Part shown: one piece after another, positions 9,601 through 20,425 of the stretch | Layout: each line of letters opens with the position of its first letter | How positions within the stretch are numbered: position 1 is the stretch's first letter | Origin: Arenibacter certesii DSM 19833 | Lineage (GTDB): Bacteria > Bacteroidota > Bacteroidia > Flavobacteriales > Flavobacteriaceae | Length of the DNA: 64,000 bases | Direction: 5' to 3' | NCBI RefSeq assembly: GCF_000429545.1 | Contig: NZ_AUCB01000016.1 | Location: forward strand, 1 to 64,000 | The notes under the pieces: model-generated | Database searches by the model: none | The model's input: only the letters and a program-made list of their open reading frames with translations | What the model was told of the DNA's origin: nothing | Translations under genes and position numbers: made by a program

Positions 9601-10924
9601 GGTTCAATAGAACCGGGTGTCCTTTTAACACGTTATCAAGAATATCCCAAACAACAGGCTCTTTACGGTCTATTATTTTCTTAGCAGATTTCACCGTTTT
9701 GACTATACCTCTTTCGATCAATTTTCGGATAACGAAAGGTTTGTACAGTTCTGCGGCCATATCTTTTGGAAGACCACATTCGAACAATTTCATCTCTGGT
9801 CCAACAACAATCACCGAACGAGCGGAGTAATCCACACGTTTACCTAAAAGGTTCTGACGGAAACGTCCTTGTTTTCCTTTTAATGAATCTGAAAGTGATT
9901 TTAATGGTCTATTAGATTCTGTTTTTACTGCCGAAGCCTTACGGGTATTATCAAACAATGAGTCTACCGCTTCCTGAAGCATACGCTTCTCATTCCTAAG
10001 AATAACTTCAGGTGCTTTAATCTCTACCAATCTTTTAAGACGGTTGTTTCTAATAATAACCCTTCTATAAAGGTCATTTAAATCGGAGGTAGCAAAACGG
10101 CCACCATCCAACGGTACTAATGGGCGTAATTCTGGTGGAATAACGGGAATAACCTTCATGATCATCCATTCTGGGTTATTCTCCCTATTCTCCTGAGACT
10201 CTCTTAGGGCCTCTACTACCTGAAGCCTTTTTAATGCCTCTGTTTTACGCTGCTTGGAAGTTTCTGTATTTGCCTTATGTCTAAGCTCATAAGATAATTC
10301 ACTTAGATCTATCCTCGTTAAAAGATCTATAAGACACTCCGCTCCCATTTTAGCGATAAACTTGTTCGGGTCGGTATCTTCCAAATACTGGTTTTCCTGT
10401 GGGATGGACTCTAAAACATTTAGATACTCCTCTTCACTTAAGAAATCCATTTTCTTAATTTCTTCCCCTTCTGGACCTTTGGCAATACCGGGCTGAATTA
10501 CTACATAACGTTCGTAGTAAATGATCATATCCAATTTCTTGGAAGGCAATCCCAATAGGTATCCAATTTTATTTGGCAAAGAACGGAAATACCATATATG
10601 GGCTACAGGCACAACCAAGTTAATGTGTCCTACCCTGTCCCTACGTACTTTTTTCTCTGTTACCTCTACGCCACATCGATCACAAACAATCCCACGGTAG
10701 CGAATTCTTTTGTACTTACCACAAGCACACTCGTAGTCCTTTACAGGACCAAAGATACGCTCACAGAAAAGACCGTCACGCTCAGGTTTGTGCGTTCTAT
10801 AGTTAATAGTTTCAGGTTTTAAAACCTCACCTCTGGACTCTGCCAAAATAGCTTCTGGAGAGGCCAAACCGATTGAAATTTTATTGAACCTTTTAACGGT
10901 ATTATTATCTTTTAGTCTAGCCAT
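6626..10924 (-). CDS. rpoC: RNA polymerase subunit beta'
   Basis: A 1432-residue catalytic subunit of RNA polymerase, the usual size for Bacteroidota. The N-terminal zinc site is intact (Cys66, Cys68, Cys81, Cys84 in CACGKY...CDRCG). The active-site loop [12 protein letters not shown], which holds the Mg2+-binding aspartates, is near residues 472-483. The second zinc cluster is seen as CETLRG (about 823) plus [16 protein letters not shown] near residue 900. The start ATG at 10924 lies 62 bases after the rpoB stop, so both are on one transcript. Many antisense frames inside the gene are shadows of its codon bias. Confidence 0.99.
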   Translation of the reverse strand: MARLKDNNTVKRFNKISIGLASPEAILAESRGEVLKPETINYRTHKPERDGLFCERIFGPVKDYECACGKYKRIRYRGIVCDRCGVEVTEKKVRRDRVGHINLVVPVAHIWYFRSLPNKIGYLLGLPSKKLDMIIYYERYVVIQPGIAKGPEGEEIKKMDFLSEEEYLNVLESIPQENQYLEDTDPNKFIAKMGAECLIDLLTRIDLSELSYELRHKANTETSKQRKTEALKRLQVVEALRESQENRENNPEWMIMKVIPVIPPELRPLVPLDGGRFATSDLNDLYRRVIIRNNRLKRLVEIKAPEVILRNEKRMLQEAVDSLFDNTRKASAVKTESNRPLKSLSDSLKGKQGRFRQNLLGKRVDYSARSVIVVGPEMKLFECGLPKDMAAELYKPFVIRKLIERGIVKTVKSAKKIIDRKEPVVWDILDNVLKGHPVLLNRAPTLHRLGIQAFQPKLIEGKAIRLHPLVCTAFNADFDGDQMAVHLPLGPEAILEAQLLMLASHNILNPANGSPITVPSQDMVLGLYYMTKEKKSTPELKVKGEGLTFYSDEEVVIAHNEGRLDLNAGIKVRAKSFNEAGELVNQIIPTTVGRVLFNMVVPEEAGYINEVLNKKSLRDIIGNILSVTSVPETAEFLDKIKTMGYEFAFRGGLSFSLGDIIIPPEKDEMIADANEQVDGIMANYNMGLITNNERYNQVIDVWTSTNTVLTELAMKRIREDMQGFNSVYMMLDSGARGSKEQIRQLTGMRGLMAKPKKSTAGGGEIIENPILSNFKEGLSILEYFISTHGARKGLADTALKTADAGYLTRRLVDVSQDVIVNTEDCETLRGIQVEALKKNEEIVESLGERILGRVSLHDVYDPITEEKLLTAGQEIMEADVKRINASPIEMVEVRSALTCEALKGICGKCYGRNLSTNKMVQRGEAVGVVAAQSIGEPGTQLTLRTFHVGGIAGNISEDNKLEAKFSGIAEIEELRTVTNKNEEGKETQIVISRTSEVKVSDPKTGITLSTNNIPYGSQLFIKNGDKVEKGQVICSWDPYNGVIVSEFPGQIAYENIEQGVTYQVEIDEQTGFQEKVISESRNKKLIPTLLIKNNKDEVLRSYNLPVGSHIMVDDGDKIKEGKILVKIPRRSAKSGDITGGLPRVTELFEARNPSNPAVVSEIDGVVSFGKIKRGNREIIIESRLGEVKKYLVKLSNQILVQENDYVRAGMPLSDGAITPEDILAIKGPSAVQQYLVNEVQEVYRLQGVKINDKHFEVVVRQMMRKVRIQDPGDTIFLENQLVHKEDFIVENDEIYGKKVVEDAGDSENLKPGQIITQRQLRDENSILKRNDQNLVIARDAVAATATPILQGITRASLQTKSFISAASFQETTKVLNEAAVSGKIDYLEGLKENVIVGHKIPAGTGMRDYDNIIVGSKEEYDEIMARKEELKF

Positions 10925-10986
10925 AACTATATTCTGATACTAATTTAATTCTAATTGTTAGGAATAGTGTTGAAAACCTATTCTTG

Positions 10987-13900
10987 TTATTCTTCCAATC
11001 TAATGTCTAAACCTAAACCTTTAAGTTCGTGCATTAATACGTTGAAAGATTCTGGTAACCCAGGTTCTGGCATGGTTTCTCCCTTAACGATAGACTCATA
11101 TGTCTTGGCTCTTCCAATAACATCATCCGATTTAACCGTTAATATTTCCCTTAGGGTTGCCGAGGCACCATAAGCTTCTAAGGCCCAAACCTCCATCTCT
11201 CCAAATCGCTGACCACCAAATTGTGCTTTACCACCTAATGGTTGCTGCGTAATAAGCGAGTAGGGTCCTATAGAACGCGAGTGCATCTTATCATCTACCA
11301 TATGTCCTAATTTCAACATATAGATAACCCCTACGGTTGCCGGTTGGTCAAAACGTTGACCAGTACCTCCATCATATAAATAGGTATGTCCATATCGAGG
11401 AATGCCTGCTTCATCTGTGTAGGTATTGATCTGATCCAAATCAGCACCATCAAAAATCGCGGTAGCATATTTCTTCCCTAATTTCAATCCGGCCCATCCT
11501 AAAACAGTTTCGTAAATCTGTCCAATATTCATACGGGATGGTACCCCTAGTGGGTTTAATACAATATCTACCGGGGTTCCATCTTCCAAGAATGGCATAT
11601 CTTCATGACGCACTATCCTAGAAACAATACCTTTGTTTCCGTGACGTCCCGCCATTTTATCCCCAACTTTTAGTTTACGTTTTTTAGCCACATAAACTTT
11701 GGCCAATTTCATAATTCCTGAAGGCAATTCATCTCCTACAGAAATTGTAAACTTGTCCCTTCTAAGGTTACCTTGAAGGTCGTTCAATTTAATCTTATAG
11801 TTATGCAACAAATCGGTTACCAATGTATTGCAGTCCTTGTCCGTAGTCCAGCTTCCACCTACTAAGTGAGCGAAATCGTCTACTGCGTTCAACATTCTCA
11901 AGGTATATTTCTTTCCTTTTGGAAGTACTTCCTCCCCAAGGTCGTTCAACACTCCTTGTGAAGTTTTACCATTGACCAATGTAAACAGCTTTTCTACCAA
12001 TACATCTTTAAGTTGCTGGAATTTAACTTCGTATTCCAACTCCAATTTCGCCAATTCTTCTTTATCTTCAGAACGCTTACGCTTATCTTTTACAGATCTA
12101 GAGAATAATTTTTTATCGATAACCACTCCGTGTAAAGAAGGTGAAGCTTTTAAGGAAGCATCCTTAACGTCTCCTGCTTTGTCACCAAAGATAGCGCGCA
12201 ATAATTTTTCTTCAGGTGTAGGATCGGACTCTCCTTTTGGAGTAATCTTACCGATAAGGATATCACCAGGCTTCACTTCTGCTCCAATACGGATCATTCC
12301 GTATTCGTCCAGATCCTTGGTAGCTTCCTCGGAAACGTTTGGAATATCATTTGTTAATTCCTCAGCTCCCAATTTAGTATCCCTAACTTCCAACGCATAT
12401 TCATCTACGTGTATAGAAGTAAAGATATCCTCTCTAACCACTTTTTCGGAAATTACGATAGCATCCTCAAAGTTGTAACCTTTCCATGGCATAAACGCCA
12501 CTACAAGGTTTCTCCCTAAGGCCAACTCGCCATTTTCGGTGGCATAACCTTCACAAAGAACTTCTCCTTTTCTTACCCTAAATCCTTTTCTAACAATTGG
12601 TTTAAGGTTAATACTTGTACCTTGGTTAGTTTTTCTAAACTTCACCAACTCATAGGTCTTGGAGTCTTCATCAAAACTAATTAATTTTTCATCCTCCGTT
12701 CTGTCGTACCTAATAGTAATCTTTTGAGAATCAACGTATTCTACAACCCCATCGCCTTCAGCATTTATCAATACCCGAGAGTCTGAAGCAACCTGACGCT
12801 CTAATCCAGTACCAACAATAGGTGCCTCTGGTCTAAGTAACGGTACAGCTTGTCTCATCATGTTAGATCCCATCAAGGCCCTGTTCGCATCATCATGTTC
12901 CAAGAAAGGAATCAACGATGCTGAAATAGAAGCGATCTGGTTAGGAGCAACATCCGTATAGTTAAGTTCTACTGGATCTACCACGGGGAAATCGCCTTCT
13001 TCCCTTGCAATAACTTTCTCTGGAGTAATATTTCCTTCATCATCCATAGGAATGTTAGCTTGCGCTATTTTCATTCCCTCTTCCTCTTCGGCACTCAGAT
13101 AAATAAAGTCGTTTATATTAACTTTTCCATCTTCCACTCTGCGGTATGGTGTTTCTAAGAAGCCCATTGGGTTTACCTTAGCAAATACCGAAAGTGAAGA
13201 AATTAATCCAATATTAGGTCCTTCTGGAGTTTCAATAGGACAAAGTCTTCCGTAGTGGGTATAGTGAACGTCACGCACCTCAAATCCTGCTCGTTCTCTT
13301 GATAATCCACCTGGTCCTAATGCAGACAATCTTCTCTTGTGCGTAATTTCCGCCAAGGGGTTAGTCTGGTCCATAAACTGGGACAACTGGTTGGTACCAA
13401 AGAATGAATTAATTACAGAAGATAAGGTTTTAGCATTAATCAAATCAATAGGTGTAAACACCTCATTATCACGAACGTTCATACGCTCACGAATAGTTCT
13501 AGCCATACGGGCAAGACCTACACCAAACTGTTGTGATAATTGCTCACCAACTGTTCTTACCCTTCTATTTGAAAGGTGATCAATATCATCGATCTCCGCT
13601 TTGGAATTGATCAACTCAATTAAATACTTTATAATAGTAATGATATCTTCTCTGGTAAGGACCTGCTTGTCCATTGCGATATCCAAACCAAGTTTTTTGT
13701 TCATTCTATAACGTCCTACCTCACCCAAGTTATAACGTTGGTCAGAGAAGAACAATTTATCTATAATACCACGAGCGGTCTCCTCATCTGGCGGCTCTGC
13801 ATTACGCAATTGACGATAGATGTGTTCCACAGCCTCTTTTTCGGAGTTTGTTGGATCCTTTTGGAGCGTATTATGAATAATAGCATAATCGCTCTGTGCA

Positions 13901-14796
13901 TTATTTTCTTTATGGAGAAGGATAGTTTTAACATCAGCATCCAAGATTTCTGCAATATGATCTTTCTCCAAAACGGTATCACGATCCAATACAATCTCAT
14001 TACGCTCAATGGATACTACTTCACCGGTATCCTCGTCCACAAAATCCTCATGCCACGTGTTCAATACTCTTGCCGCTAATTTACGGCCCAGCACCTTTTT
14101 CAATCCGGCATTGGAAACCTTAACTTCTTCCGAAAGGTCGAAGATTTCCAAAATATCCTTATCCCTTTCATAACCAATTGCTCTGAACAAGGTAGTTACT
14201 GGTAATTTTTTCTTTCTATCAATATACGCGTACATAACGCCATTGATATCAGTTGCAAATTCTATCCAAGAACCTTTAAATGGGATTACCCTGGCCGAAT
14301 ACAATTTAGTTCCATTTGCATGGAAGGATTGTCCGAAGAAAACCCCTGGAGAACGGTGTAGCTGAGAAACAACAACACGTTCAGCACCGTTTACCACAAA
14401 TGTACCACTAGGGGTCATATATGGAATAGTACCTAAATACACATCCTGAACAATGGTTTCAAAATCCTCATGTTCTGGATCTGTACAATATAATTTTAAT
14501 CTTGCTTTTAAAGGAACACTATACGTAAGTCCACGCTCTATACATTCTTGTATGGAATATCTAGGTGGATCAATAAAATAGTCTAAAAATTCTAGTACGA
14601 ATTGGTTCCTAGTGTCTGTAATGGGAAAGTTTTCCATGAAGGTGTTGTACAACCCTTCATTGCCCCTTTCGTCAGATTTGGTCTCAAGTTGAAAAAAATC
14701 TTGAAATGATTTAATCTGAATGTCCAAGAAATCCGGATAATCCGGCGTGTTCTTAGCGGATGCGAAACTTATTCTTTCAGTCTGATTTGTGAACAT
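10987..14796 (-). CDS. rpoB: RNA polymerase subunit beta
   Basis: A 1269-residue subunit that, with beta', forms the catalytic core. I choose the ATG at 14796 ([20 protein letters not shown]), which matches the start of flavobacterial RpoB. The frame remains open to 14886, but the extra 30 residues are not conserved-looking and would overlap the transcribed leader just after the hairpin at 14863-14906. The rifampicin-binding region is recognisable: [19 protein letters not shown] then [20 protein letters not shown]. The C-terminus carries [20 protein letters not shown]. In the rif region the key residues look wild type (Q, D, H, R and S present), so resistance is not suggested. Confidence 0.98.
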   Translation of the reverse strand: MFTNQTERISFASAKNTPDYPDFLDIQIKSFQDFFQLETKSDERGNEGLYNTFMENFPITDTRNQFVLEFLDYFIDPPRYSIQECIERGLTYSVPLKARLKLYCTDPEHEDFETIVQDVYLGTIPYMTPSGTFVVNGAERVVVSQLHRSPGVFFGQSFHANGTKLYSARVIPFKGSWIEFATDINGVMYAYIDRKKKLPVTTLFRAIGYERDKDILEIFDLSEEVKVSNAGLKKVLGRKLAARVLNTWHEDFVDEDTGEVVSIERNEIVLDRDTVLEKDHIAEILDADVKTILLHKENNAQSDYAIIHNTLQKDPTNSEKEAVEHIYRQLRNAEPPDEETARGIIDKLFFSDQRYNLGEVGRYRMNKKLGLDIAMDKQVLTREDIITIIKYLIELINSKAEIDDIDHLSNRRVRTVGEQLSQQFGVGLARMARTIRERMNVRDNEVFTPIDLINAKTLSSVINSFFGTNQLSQFMDQTNPLAEITHKRRLSALGPGGLSRERAGFEVRDVHYTHYGRLCPIETPEGPNIGLISSLSVFAKVNPMGFLETPYRRVEDGKVNINDFIYLSAEEEEGMKIAQANIPMDDEGNITPEKVIAREEGDFPVVDPVELNYTDVAPNQIASISASLIPFLEHDDANRALMGSNMMRQAVPLLRPEAPIVGTGLERQVASDSRVLINAEGDGVVEYVDSQKITIRYDRTEDEKLISFDEDSKTYELVKFRKTNQGTSINLKPIVRKGFRVRKGEVLCEGYATENGELALGRNLVVAFMPWKGYNFEDAIVISEKVVREDIFTSIHVDEYALEVRDTKLGAEELTNDIPNVSEEATKDLDEYGMIRIGAEVKPGDILIGKITPKGESDPTPEEKLLRAIFGDKAGDVKDASLKASPSLHGVVIDKKLFSRSVKDKRKRSEDKEELAKLELEYEVKFQQLKDVLVEKLFTLVNGKTSQGVLNDLGEEVLPKGKKYTLRMLNAVDDFAHLVGGSWTTDKDCNTLVTDLLHNYKIKLNDLQGNLRRDKFTISVGDELPSGIMKLAKVYVAKKRKLKVGDKMAGRHGNKGIVSRIVRHEDMPFLEDGTPVDIVLNPLGVPSRMNIGQIYETVLGWAGLKLGKKYATAIFDGADLDQINTYTDEAGIPRYGHTYLYDGGTGQRFDQPATVGVIYMLKLGHMVDDKMHSRSIGPYSLITQQPLGGKAQFGGQRFGEMEVWALEAYGASATLREILTVKSDDVIGRAKTYESIVKGETMPEPGLPESFNVLMHELKGLGLDIRLEE

Positions 14797-14862
14797 CGAT
14801 GGACAAAATTTTGATCGTGAATACTTAATTGGGTCGTGTATCCCTTTATACACGGTATGTAT

Positions 14863-14906
14863 AAAAAGGCTTAGGTCTAGCCACAAAAAGCGGAAAGACC
14901 TAAACC
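14863..14906 (-). terminator. Attenuator-like hairpin between rplL and rpoB
   Basis: In the minus-strand RNA the arm GGUUUAGGUCU (from 14906 to 14896) pairs with AGACCUAAGCC (14878 to 14868), 11 pairs with one G-U. An inner CCGC/GUGG stem closes a U5 loop. A short U5 tract (14867-14863) follows directly. It sits 22 bases after the rplL stop and 66 bases before the rpoB start, so complete termination would silence rpoBC. A partial terminator is therefore the likely role, as known for the E. coli rplL-rpoB attenuator. The structure is seen; partial readthrough is inferred. Confidence 0.75.
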
Positions 14907-14928
14907 AGAATAATTATGGTTGATGCTA

Positions 14929-15306
14929 TTATTTAAGCTCAACTTCAGCTCCTGCTTCTTCCAATTGAGTTTTAATTGCTTCAGCTTCATCCTTAGCAAT
15001 ACCTTCTTTAATAGCTTTTGGCGCGCTATCAACGATGTCCTTAGCATCTTTCAATCCTAAACCAGTTAATTCCTTAACCAATTTAACAACTGCTAATTTA
15101 GAACCACCGGCTGCTTTTAATATTACGTCGAATTCTGTTTGCTCTTCAGCAGCTTCACCACCGTCGGCAGCGCCACCAGCAGCAACAGCAACTGCAGCAG
15201 CTGCAGGCTCAATACCGTATTCTTCTTTTAATATAGCGGCCAACTCATTTACTTCTTTTACTGTAAGGTTAACCAATTGTTCTGCGAAATCTTTTAATTC
15301 TGCCAT
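14929..15306 (-). CDS. rplL: Ribosomal protein bL12 (L7/L12)
   Basis: A 125-residue acidic protein of the large-subunit stalk that recruits translational GTPases. It shows the N-terminal dimerisation segment ([20 protein letters not shown]), an Ala/Gly-rich hinge at about 35-55, and the C-terminal factor-binding domain ([20 protein letters not shown], ending EAGAEVELK). It follows rplJ by 53 bases in the rplJL pair. The Ala-rich hinge produces a long antisense frame that is not a gene. Confidence 0.98.
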   Translation of the reverse strand: MAELKDFAEQLVNLTVKEVNELAAILKEEYGIEPAAAAVAVAAGGAADGGEAAEEQTEFDVILKAAGGSKLAVVKLVKELTGLGLKDAKDIVDSAPKAIKEGIAKDEAEAIKTQLEEAGAEVELK

Positions 15307-15359
15307 TTTTCTATCGTTTAATAAAATTTTAAAATATAATTGTTTTTAGTGCGTACGTA

Positions 15360-15875
15360 TTATCTTTCTGATAATGTCTTAAGGATTCCGGCAAGTTTAC
15401 CTCCACCAGATTTAAGTCCAGAAATAACATTCTTGGCTGGGGATTGTAACAATCCTATGATTTCTCCAACCATTTCCTCTTTAGACTTAATACTTTCTAA
15501 AGCATCCAATTGATCATCACCAATATATATTGCCTCGGCTATATATGCTCCTTTCAACAAAGGTCTATCAGTCTTCTTTCTGAAGTTTTTGATAAGCTTC
15601 GCAGGTGCATTTCCAGTTTCCGAAAGCATAATGGAAGTACTTCCCTTTAAAACCTCAGGAAGTTCCCCAAAGTCCTTTTCAGAAGCTTCCATCGCTTTTG
15701 CAAGCATGGTATTTTTAACTACGGCAAGCTTAATATTTGCTTTGTAACATGCCTTTCTTAAAGCTGAAGTTCTCTCAGCATTTAATCCAGAAATATCAGC
15801 TAAATATATAGTAGAGCTCTCCCCTAACTGCGCAGTTAAATCCTGTATAACATTTTTCTTCTCTTCTCTTGTCAT
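15360..15875 (-). CDS. rplJ: Ribosomal protein uL10
   Basis: A 171-residue protein that anchors bL12 dimers to the large subunit. The N-terminal rRNA-binding domain is visible (MTREEKKNVIQDLTAQLGES, SGLNAERTSALRKACYKANI, LAVVKNTMLAKAMEAS), and the C-terminal helix that binds bL12 follows the NVISGLKSGGGKLAGILKTL tail. It begins 21 bases after the rplA stop, leaving little room for a long autoregulatory leader of the E. coli type between the genes. Length is normal. Confidence 0.98.
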   Translation of the reverse strand: MTREEKKNVIQDLTAQLGESSTIYLADISGLNAERTSALRKACYKANIKLAVVKNTMLAKAMEASEKDFGELPEVLKGSTSIMLSETGNAPAKLIKNFRKKTDRPLLKGAYIAEAIYIGDDQLDALESIKSKEEMVGEIIGLLQSPAKNVISGLKSGGGKLAGILKTLSER

Positions 15876-15896
15876 AATAAAAACTTTTGACTACAG

Positions 15897-16586
15897 TTAA
15901 TCTACTTTTGGATCTAATGCAACGCTAGGGCTCATAGTACTAGACATATAAACTGACTTCATATATACTCCCTTAGCTGCCGTTGGTCTTAATTTCATCA
16001 AGGTATCCAACAACTCCTCGGCATTTTCTGCAATTTTATCTGCTGAGAAAGAAACTTTCCCGATAGCTGCATGCACGATTCCTGTTTTGTCAACTTTAAA
16101 ATCAATTTTACCAGCCTTCACTTCTGTAACCGCTTTAGCTACATCCATAGTTACTGTACCAGTCTTTGGGTTAGGCATAAGACCTCTTGGCCCCAAAACC
16201 CTTCCTAAAGGACCTAATTTACCCATTACGCTGGGCATTGTGATAATTACATCAACATCGGTCCAACCGTTTTTGATTTTATCCAAATACTCATCCAAGC
16301 CTACATAATCAGCACCAGCTTCTGTAGCCTCTGCTTCCTTGTCCGGCGTTACCAAAGCCAAAACTTTTACATCCTTACCAGTTCCATGAGGAAGTGTTAC
16401 TACCCCACGCACCATTTGGTTAGCTTTTCTTGGATCTACACCCAAACGTACCGCTAATTCAACAGACGAATCAAATTTTGTATTGGTTATCTCTTTTACT
16501 AAAGCAGCTGCTTCTGAAACAGAATAGAGCTTGCTCTTATCTATTTTACTGTGAGCTTCTTTTTGCTTCTTCGTTAATTTTGCCAT
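15897..16586 (-). CDS. rplA: Ribosomal protein uL1
   Basis: A 229-residue protein of the mobile L1 stalk that interacts with E-site tRNA. Diagnostic segments are [20 protein letters not shown] near residue 42 and [20 protein letters not shown] near residue 121, followed by [20 protein letters not shown]. It starts 20 bases after the rplK stop, in the usual rplK-rplA order. In many bacteria uL1 represses translation of this pair; I see no obvious mimic of the rRNA site here. Confidence 0.98.
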   Translation of the reverse strand: MAKLTKKQKEAHSKIDKSKLYSVSEAAALVKEITNTKFDSSVELAVRLGVDPRKANQMVRGVVTLPHGTGKDVKVLALVTPDKEAEATEAGADYVGLDEYLDKIKNGWTDVDVIITMPSVMGKLGPLGRVLGPRGLMPNPKTGTVTMDVAKAVTEVKAGKIDFKVDKTGIVHAAIGKVSFSADKIAENAEELLDTLMKLRPTAAKGVYMKSVYMSSTMSPSVALDPKVD

Positions 16587-16606
16587 TCTAAATTGCTTTT
16601 AAGATT

Positions 16607-17044
16607 TTAAAAAGGTCTCGTGCCTGAAACTCTTAAACCCATAGATCTTGCTGTACCAGCTACCATGCTCATTGCGGATTCTACCGTAAAGGCATTTAAA
16701 TCTACCATTTTGTCTTCAGCGATTGCTTTAACTTGATCCCAAGTAACACTCGCTACCTTGTTTCTGTTAGGCTCGCCAGATCCTTTTTTAACCTTAGCCG
16801 CTTCCATTAATTGAACTGCCGCCGGCGGTGTCTTTATAACAAAGTCGAACGACTTGTCTTTATAAACCGTGATTGCAACGGGCAGGACTTTCCCTGCTTT
16901 ATCCTGTGTACGCCCATTAAATTGCTTACAGAATTCCATTATGTTAACCCCGGCAGCACCTAAAGCGGGTCCAACCGGTGGCGACGGATTCGCTGCACCT
17001 CCCCTAACTTGTAGTTTAACTACTTTACTTACTTCTTTTGCCAT
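16607..17044 (-). CDS. rplK: Ribosomal protein uL11
   Basis: A 145-residue protein of the GTPase-associated centre that binds 23S rRNA. The N-terminal proline-rich motif [20 protein letters not shown] is intact, and the C-terminal rRNA-binding domain ends [16 protein letters not shown]. Length is standard. The gap to nusG upstream is 106 bases, the longest within secE-rpoC apart from rplL-rpoB, but I see no TAnnTTTG box there. Confidence 0.98.
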   Translation of the reverse strand: MAKEVSKVVKLQVRGGAANPSPPVGPALGAAGVNIMEFCKQFNGRTQDKAGKVLPVAITVYKDKSFDFVIKTPPAAVQLMEAAKVKKGSGEPNRNKVASVTWDQVKAIAEDKMVDLNAFTVESAMSMVAGTARSMGLRVSGTRPF

Positions 17045-17150
17045 TGTTTCTAATTAAAATTAAAGTCGTGTTAATTTTGGAAGCAACACTACTTTTAACT
17101 ATGTAACAGTTCTTATTAAATTCTTATTTACTTAAATTCCTTAATATAAA

Positions 17151-17702
17151 TTACACCTTTTCAACCTGCATATAACTAAGCTCCAAAGGTGTTTTTCTAC
17201 CAAAGATCTTCACCATCACCTCTAGCTTACGCTTCTCCTCATTAATCTTCTCTACCGTACCATTAAAGCCATTGAAGGGACCATCTATTACTTTCACTGT
17301 CTCTCCAAATACAAAGGGAATAGCAACACTGTCCGTCTTAACGGCCAATTCATCTACCTTCCCTAGCATTCTATTTACTTCAGATTTTCTCAACGGCACT
17401 GGATCACCACCTTTGGTTTCACCCAAAAATCCAATAACATTAGTAATGGAACGGATAATATGAACCATCTCACCACCAAGGTTTGCTTTTACCATAATAT
17501 ACCCAGGAAAATAAACACGTTCTTTGTTTATTTTTTTCCCGTTTCTAATCTGAACTACTTTTTCTGTTGGGACAAGGACTTCTTCTAGATAATCCTCAAA
17601 ACCCAAACGAGCAACCTCAGTCTCTATATAGCCTTTAATTTTATTCTCTTGACCACTTACAGCTCTTACAACATACCATTTCTTATCCAACACTTCTGAC
17701 AT
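17151..17702 (-). CDS. nusG: Transcription termination/antitermination factor NusG
   Basis: A 183-residue elongation factor that binds RNA polymerase beta' and couples it to Rho or ribosomes. The NGN domain opens KKWYVVRAVSGQENKIKGYI and contains the RVYFPGYIMVKA strand. The C-terminal KOW motif reads VKVIDGPFNGFNGTVEKINE. It starts 10 bases after the secE stop, so the pair is co-transcribed as in most bacteria. Confidence 0.98.
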   Translation of the reverse strand: MSEVLDKKWYVVRAVSGQENKIKGYIETEVARLGFEDYLEEVLVPTEKVVQIRNGKKINKERVYFPGYIMVKANLGGEMVHIIRSITNVIGFLGETKGGDPVPLRKSEVNRMLGKVDELAVKTDSVAIPFVFGETVKVIDGPFNGFNGTVEKINEEKRKLEVMVKIFGRKTPLELSYMQVEKV

Positions 17703-17712
17703 AGAGCTCTCC

Positions 17713-17901
17713 TTAATTGATTATATTATTGAAATAAAGCAGAATTAGTTCACTAAACAAACTATCCACACCCCAAGTCGCCAATGCAAAAATTATAGAA
17801 AATACAGCCACAATAACCATAAGATTGGTGGATTCGGCCCTTGGAGGCAAAGTAACATTATTCTTAAGTTCGTCTATAGATTCTGATATATATGTAAACA
17901 T
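17713..17901 (-). CDS. secE: Preprotein translocase subunit SecE
   Basis: A 62-residue essential subunit of the SecYEG channel in the short, single-span form common outside the Proteobacteria. A cytoplasmic amphipathic helix (SESIDELKNNVTLPPRAEST) precedes one transmembrane segment at about 28-58 (LMVIVAVFSIIFALATWGVD). It lies between tRNA-Trp and nusG, its usual context in this phylum. Confidence 0.95.
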   Translation of the reverse strand: MFTYISESIDELKNNVTLPPRAESTNLMVIVAVFSIIFALATWGVDSLFSELILLYFNNIIN

Positions 17902-18070
17902 GCAGCGCGTTATTTATTGTCTTAACTATTTCGAAAGGACATGTGGTATATCCCAACATTTTCGGATTATCCTATCTAACTTCATTCTGGCATCTATGGT
18001 TGGCTATCTTTTATAGAATTTCGCCTAACACCAGTTTGACCTAATAGGGCAAGAACCCATTTTTATTTTG

Positions 18071-18143
18071 CACGGGCGGAGAGGCTCGAACTCCCGACAC
18101 CTGGTTTTGGAGACCAGTGCTCTACCAACTGAGCTACACCCGT
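18071..18143 (-). tRNA. tRNA-Trp (anticodon CCA)
   Basis: The minus strand folds as a complete cloverleaf. The acceptor arms ACGGGTG and CGCCCGT pair with one G-U, the anticodon arm CTGGT-CTCCAAA-ACCAG gives CCA, and the T loop is TTCGAGC. The discriminator base is G and no CCA tail is encoded. It lies between tuf and secE. Confidence 0.97.
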
Positions 18144-18216
18144 TTCTGTGACGATTTACTTAACCAAACTCCTGATATTAAAAACATTAGGAACAGATTT
18201 AGCTACATCACTTATA

Positions 18217-18263
18217 TTTACATTGAAAGGTATCTCGCTTTAGCAAGACACCCTCAATGTAAA
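18217..18263 (-). terminator. Long two-part RNA hairpin downstream of tuf
   Basis: The outer arms TTTACATTGA and TCAATGTAAA form 10 perfect pairs, and an inner 10-pair stem closes on a UAAA loop. In minus-strand RNA the inner stem has two G-U pairs, which would be A-C mismatches in plus-strand RNA, so selection acted on the tuf transcript. There is no T-tract after it. It may be a processing or stabilising element, or a poor terminator, between tuf and tRNA-Trp. Confidence 0.7.
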
Positions 18264-18284
18264 ATTTATCTTATCAAAAAATAA

Positions 18285-19472
18285 TTAGTCAATGATCTTA
18301 GTAACCTGACCTGCACCTACTGTTCTACCACCTTCACGGATCGCAAAACGTAAACCTACGTTAAGTGCAATTGGCGACAATAAATCAACAGTAATAGTAA
18401 GGTTATCACCTGGCATAACCATTTCTACTCCACTTGGAAGATTAATAGTACCAGTAACATCAGTTGTTCTTACGTAGAACTGTGGACGGTAGTTATTGTG
18501 GAATGGAGTATGACGTCCACCTTCTTCTTTTTTAAGGATATACACCTCAGCTTCAAACTTAGCGTGTGGCGTTACAGAACCTGGCTTACAGATTACCATT
18601 CCTCTTTTTATTTGAGATTTTTCAATACCTCTTAAAAGGATACCAACGTTATCTCCAGCTTCTCCTCTATCCAAAATCTTACGGAACATCTCAACTCCAG
18701 TAATAGTAGAAGTTAATTTTTCAGCTCCCATTCCGATAATATCTACAGAATCTCCTGTATTTGCAACACCAGTTTCAATACGACCAGTAGCAACAGTACC
18801 ACGACCAGTAATTGTAAATACATCCTCAACTGGCATCAAGAAAGACTTATCAACATCTCTTGTAGGCAATTCGATCCAAGAATCAACAGCTTCCATTAAA
18901 GACAAAACAGTATCAACCCACTGCTGCTCACCGTTAAGTGCTCCTAATGCAGAACCAGCAACAACAGGACCATTATCCCCGTCGTACTCATAGAAAGAAA
19001 GCAATTCTCTTACTTCCATTTCTACCAACTCCAACAACTCCTCATCATCAACCATGTCAACTTTGTTCAAGAAAACAACGATTCTTGGAATACCAACCTG
19101 ACGTCCTAAAAGGATATGCTCACGCGTTTGTGGCATTGGACCATCTGTAGCAGCAACAACCAATATAGCACCATCCATCTGAGCAGCACCAGTAACCATG
19201 TTCTTTACGTAATCGGCGTGACCTGGACAGTCAACGTGAGCGTAGTGACGATTAGCAGTTGCGTACTCTACGTGCGAAGTATTAATGGTAATACCTCTTT
19301 CCTTTTCCTCAGGAGCGTTATCGATAGAATCGAAACTTCTCATTTCAGAAAATCCCGCGTTAGCCAATACAGTAGTAATAGCTGCGGTCAATGTAGTTTT
19401 ACCGTGATCCACGTGTCCAATAGTACCTATATTTAAATGCGGTTTGGAACGATCAAATGTTGCCTTTGCCAT
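18285..19472 (-). CDS. tuf: Elongation factor Tu
   Basis: A 395-residue GTPase that delivers aminoacyl-tRNA to the ribosome. The motifs are intact: GHVDHGKTT at about 19-27, [20 protein letters not shown] near 81 and [12 protein letters not shown] near 136. Domains 2 and 3 follow ([19 protein letters not shown]; ending [17 protein letters not shown]). It follows four tRNA genes on the same strand and precedes tRNA-Trp, matching the tufB-type arrangement known from E. coli. Only one tuf is visible in this window. Confidence 0.99.
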   Translation of the reverse strand: MAKATFDRSKPHLNIGTIGHVDHGKTTLTAAITTVLANAGFSEMRSFDSIDNAPEEKERGITINTSHVEYATANRHYAHVDCPGHADYVKNMVTGAAQMDGAILVVAATDGPMPQTREHILLGRQVGIPRIVVFLNKVDMVDDEELLELVEMEVRELLSFYEYDGDNGPVVAGSALGALNGEQQWVDTVLSLMEAVDSWIELPTRDVDKSFLMPVEDVFTITGRGTVATGRIETGVANTGDSVDIIGMGAEKLTSTITGVEMFRKILDRGEAGDNVGILLRGIEKSQIKRGMVICKPGSVTPHAKFEAEVYILKKEEGGRHTPFHNNYRPQFYVRTTDVTGTINLPSGVEMVMPGDNLTITVDLLSPIALNVGLRFAIREGGRTVGAGQVTKIID

Positions 19473-19526
19473 GTTTGTTAAATTTAATTCTTAGTTTATA
19501 TTAGTGTACAAATAATGCCTTAATTG

Positions 19527-19598
19527 AGCCAATGATGAGATTTGAACTCATGACCTCTTCCTTACCAAGGAAACGCTCTACCCCTGAGCTACACCGGC
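19527..19598 (-). tRNA. tRNA-Thr (anticodon GGU)
   Basis: The acceptor arms GCCGGTG and CATTGGC pair with two G-U or U-G contacts. The anticodon arm reads TTTCC-TTGGTAA-GGAAG, giving GGT. The T arm contains TTCAAAT. CCA is not encoded. It is the last of four tRNAs upstream of tuf. Confidence 0.96.
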
Positions 19599-19778
19599 TT
19601 TTAAAATTACGAGAAGCAAAGAAAACCTCTACCCCTTGTGTATGCCATTAACCCAAAGTTTAATGAACTCGAGCGAAACTTTTACAGCTTCACCCCTGAC
19701 CGAATAACTCAATTCAAGTCAAATCAATCCCAATCACATAAAGCCCCATATAAAGGAGCCTTTTGCTTTTGAAATTTG

Positions 19779-19851
19779 AGCGGGAGACCGGGTTCGAACC
19801 GGCGACATTCAGCTTGGAAGGCTGACGCTCTACCAACTGAGCTACTCCCGC
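19779..19851 (-). tRNA. tRNA-Gly (anticodon UCC)
   Basis: The acceptor arms GCGGGAG and CTCCCGC pair perfectly. The anticodon arm reads TCAGC-CTTCCAA-GCTGA, giving TCC. The T loop is TTCGAAC. CCA is not encoded. It is the third tRNA of the operon. Confidence 0.97.
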
Positions 19852-19929
19852 ATTGCAATTTTTAGGCAAACCTAAAAATTTAATTCATTATTTCAAAAAA
19901 ATACGTTGTATTTTTATTACAAAATTTTG

Positions 19930-20011
<82 letters not shown>

Positions 20012-20302
20012 AACGTAATATTATTACAATTTTAAAGAACGTAAGAAAATTAAATTCCCTTTACTTTCATTTAAGCTGCTTACCAGAAGATTTCTCCTCC
20101 GCTCCCTTAGAACAACAACGCCATTCTAAATGTATGCAACTTCATTTCAAAAAGTGAGCAAAAATAATATTTATTTTTGTTTTTCCTAAAGTTGGCCGGA
20201 ATTTTTTTCCCACTAAATTCGAGACAAATCTCTAAGCGCGAATTCTTTTCAACCTTACTTCAAAATTTCAACAAAAACAATCGAAACTGTTGCTTTTACT
20301 TG

Positions 20303-20376
20303 AGCCGATGGAGGGACTCGAACCCACGACCTGCTGATTACAAATCAGCTGCTCTAGCCAGCTGAGCTACATCGGC
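20303..20376 (-). tRNA. tRNA-Thr (anticodon UGU)
   Basis: The acceptor arms GCCGATG and CATCGGC pair perfectly, and the anticodon arm CTGAT-TTGTAAT-(A)TCAG gives TGT. The T loop is TTCGAGT. It is the first gene of the tRNA-tuf operon, close behind the promoter at 20426-20454. Confidence 0.96.
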
Positions 20377-20395
20377 CTTTACTTCTTTTCCTTTC

Positions 20396-20424
20396 AAAAA
20401 AAAGTCCGCTATTTCTAACGGACT
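20396..20424 (-). terminator. Intrinsic terminator of hpf
   Basis: On the minus strand AGTCCG (20424-20419) pairs with CGGACT (20408-20403) around a 10-base loop and is followed by a run of eight T. It ends the xerC-hpf unit and overlaps the expected transcription start of the tRNA-tuf operon. Confidence 0.8.
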
Positions 20425-20425
20425 G

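Noticed and set aside
13738-14079. Open frames on the plus strand inside rpoB, rpoC and tuf, some above 100 codons
   Set aside because: They are antisense to highly conserved essential genes, show no family features and follow from the codon bias of the real frames.
14797-14886. Longer rpoB start adding 30 residues
   Set aside because: The added sequence is not like RpoB, and the family start [15 protein letters not shown] is at 14796; the added part also overlaps the attenuator-like region.
20177-20365. Plus-strand frame across tRNA-Thr(UGU)
   Set aside because: It overlaps a complete tRNA cloverleaf on the other strand, and its C-terminus (MEGLEPTTC-like reading of tRNA complement) is a known artefact type.
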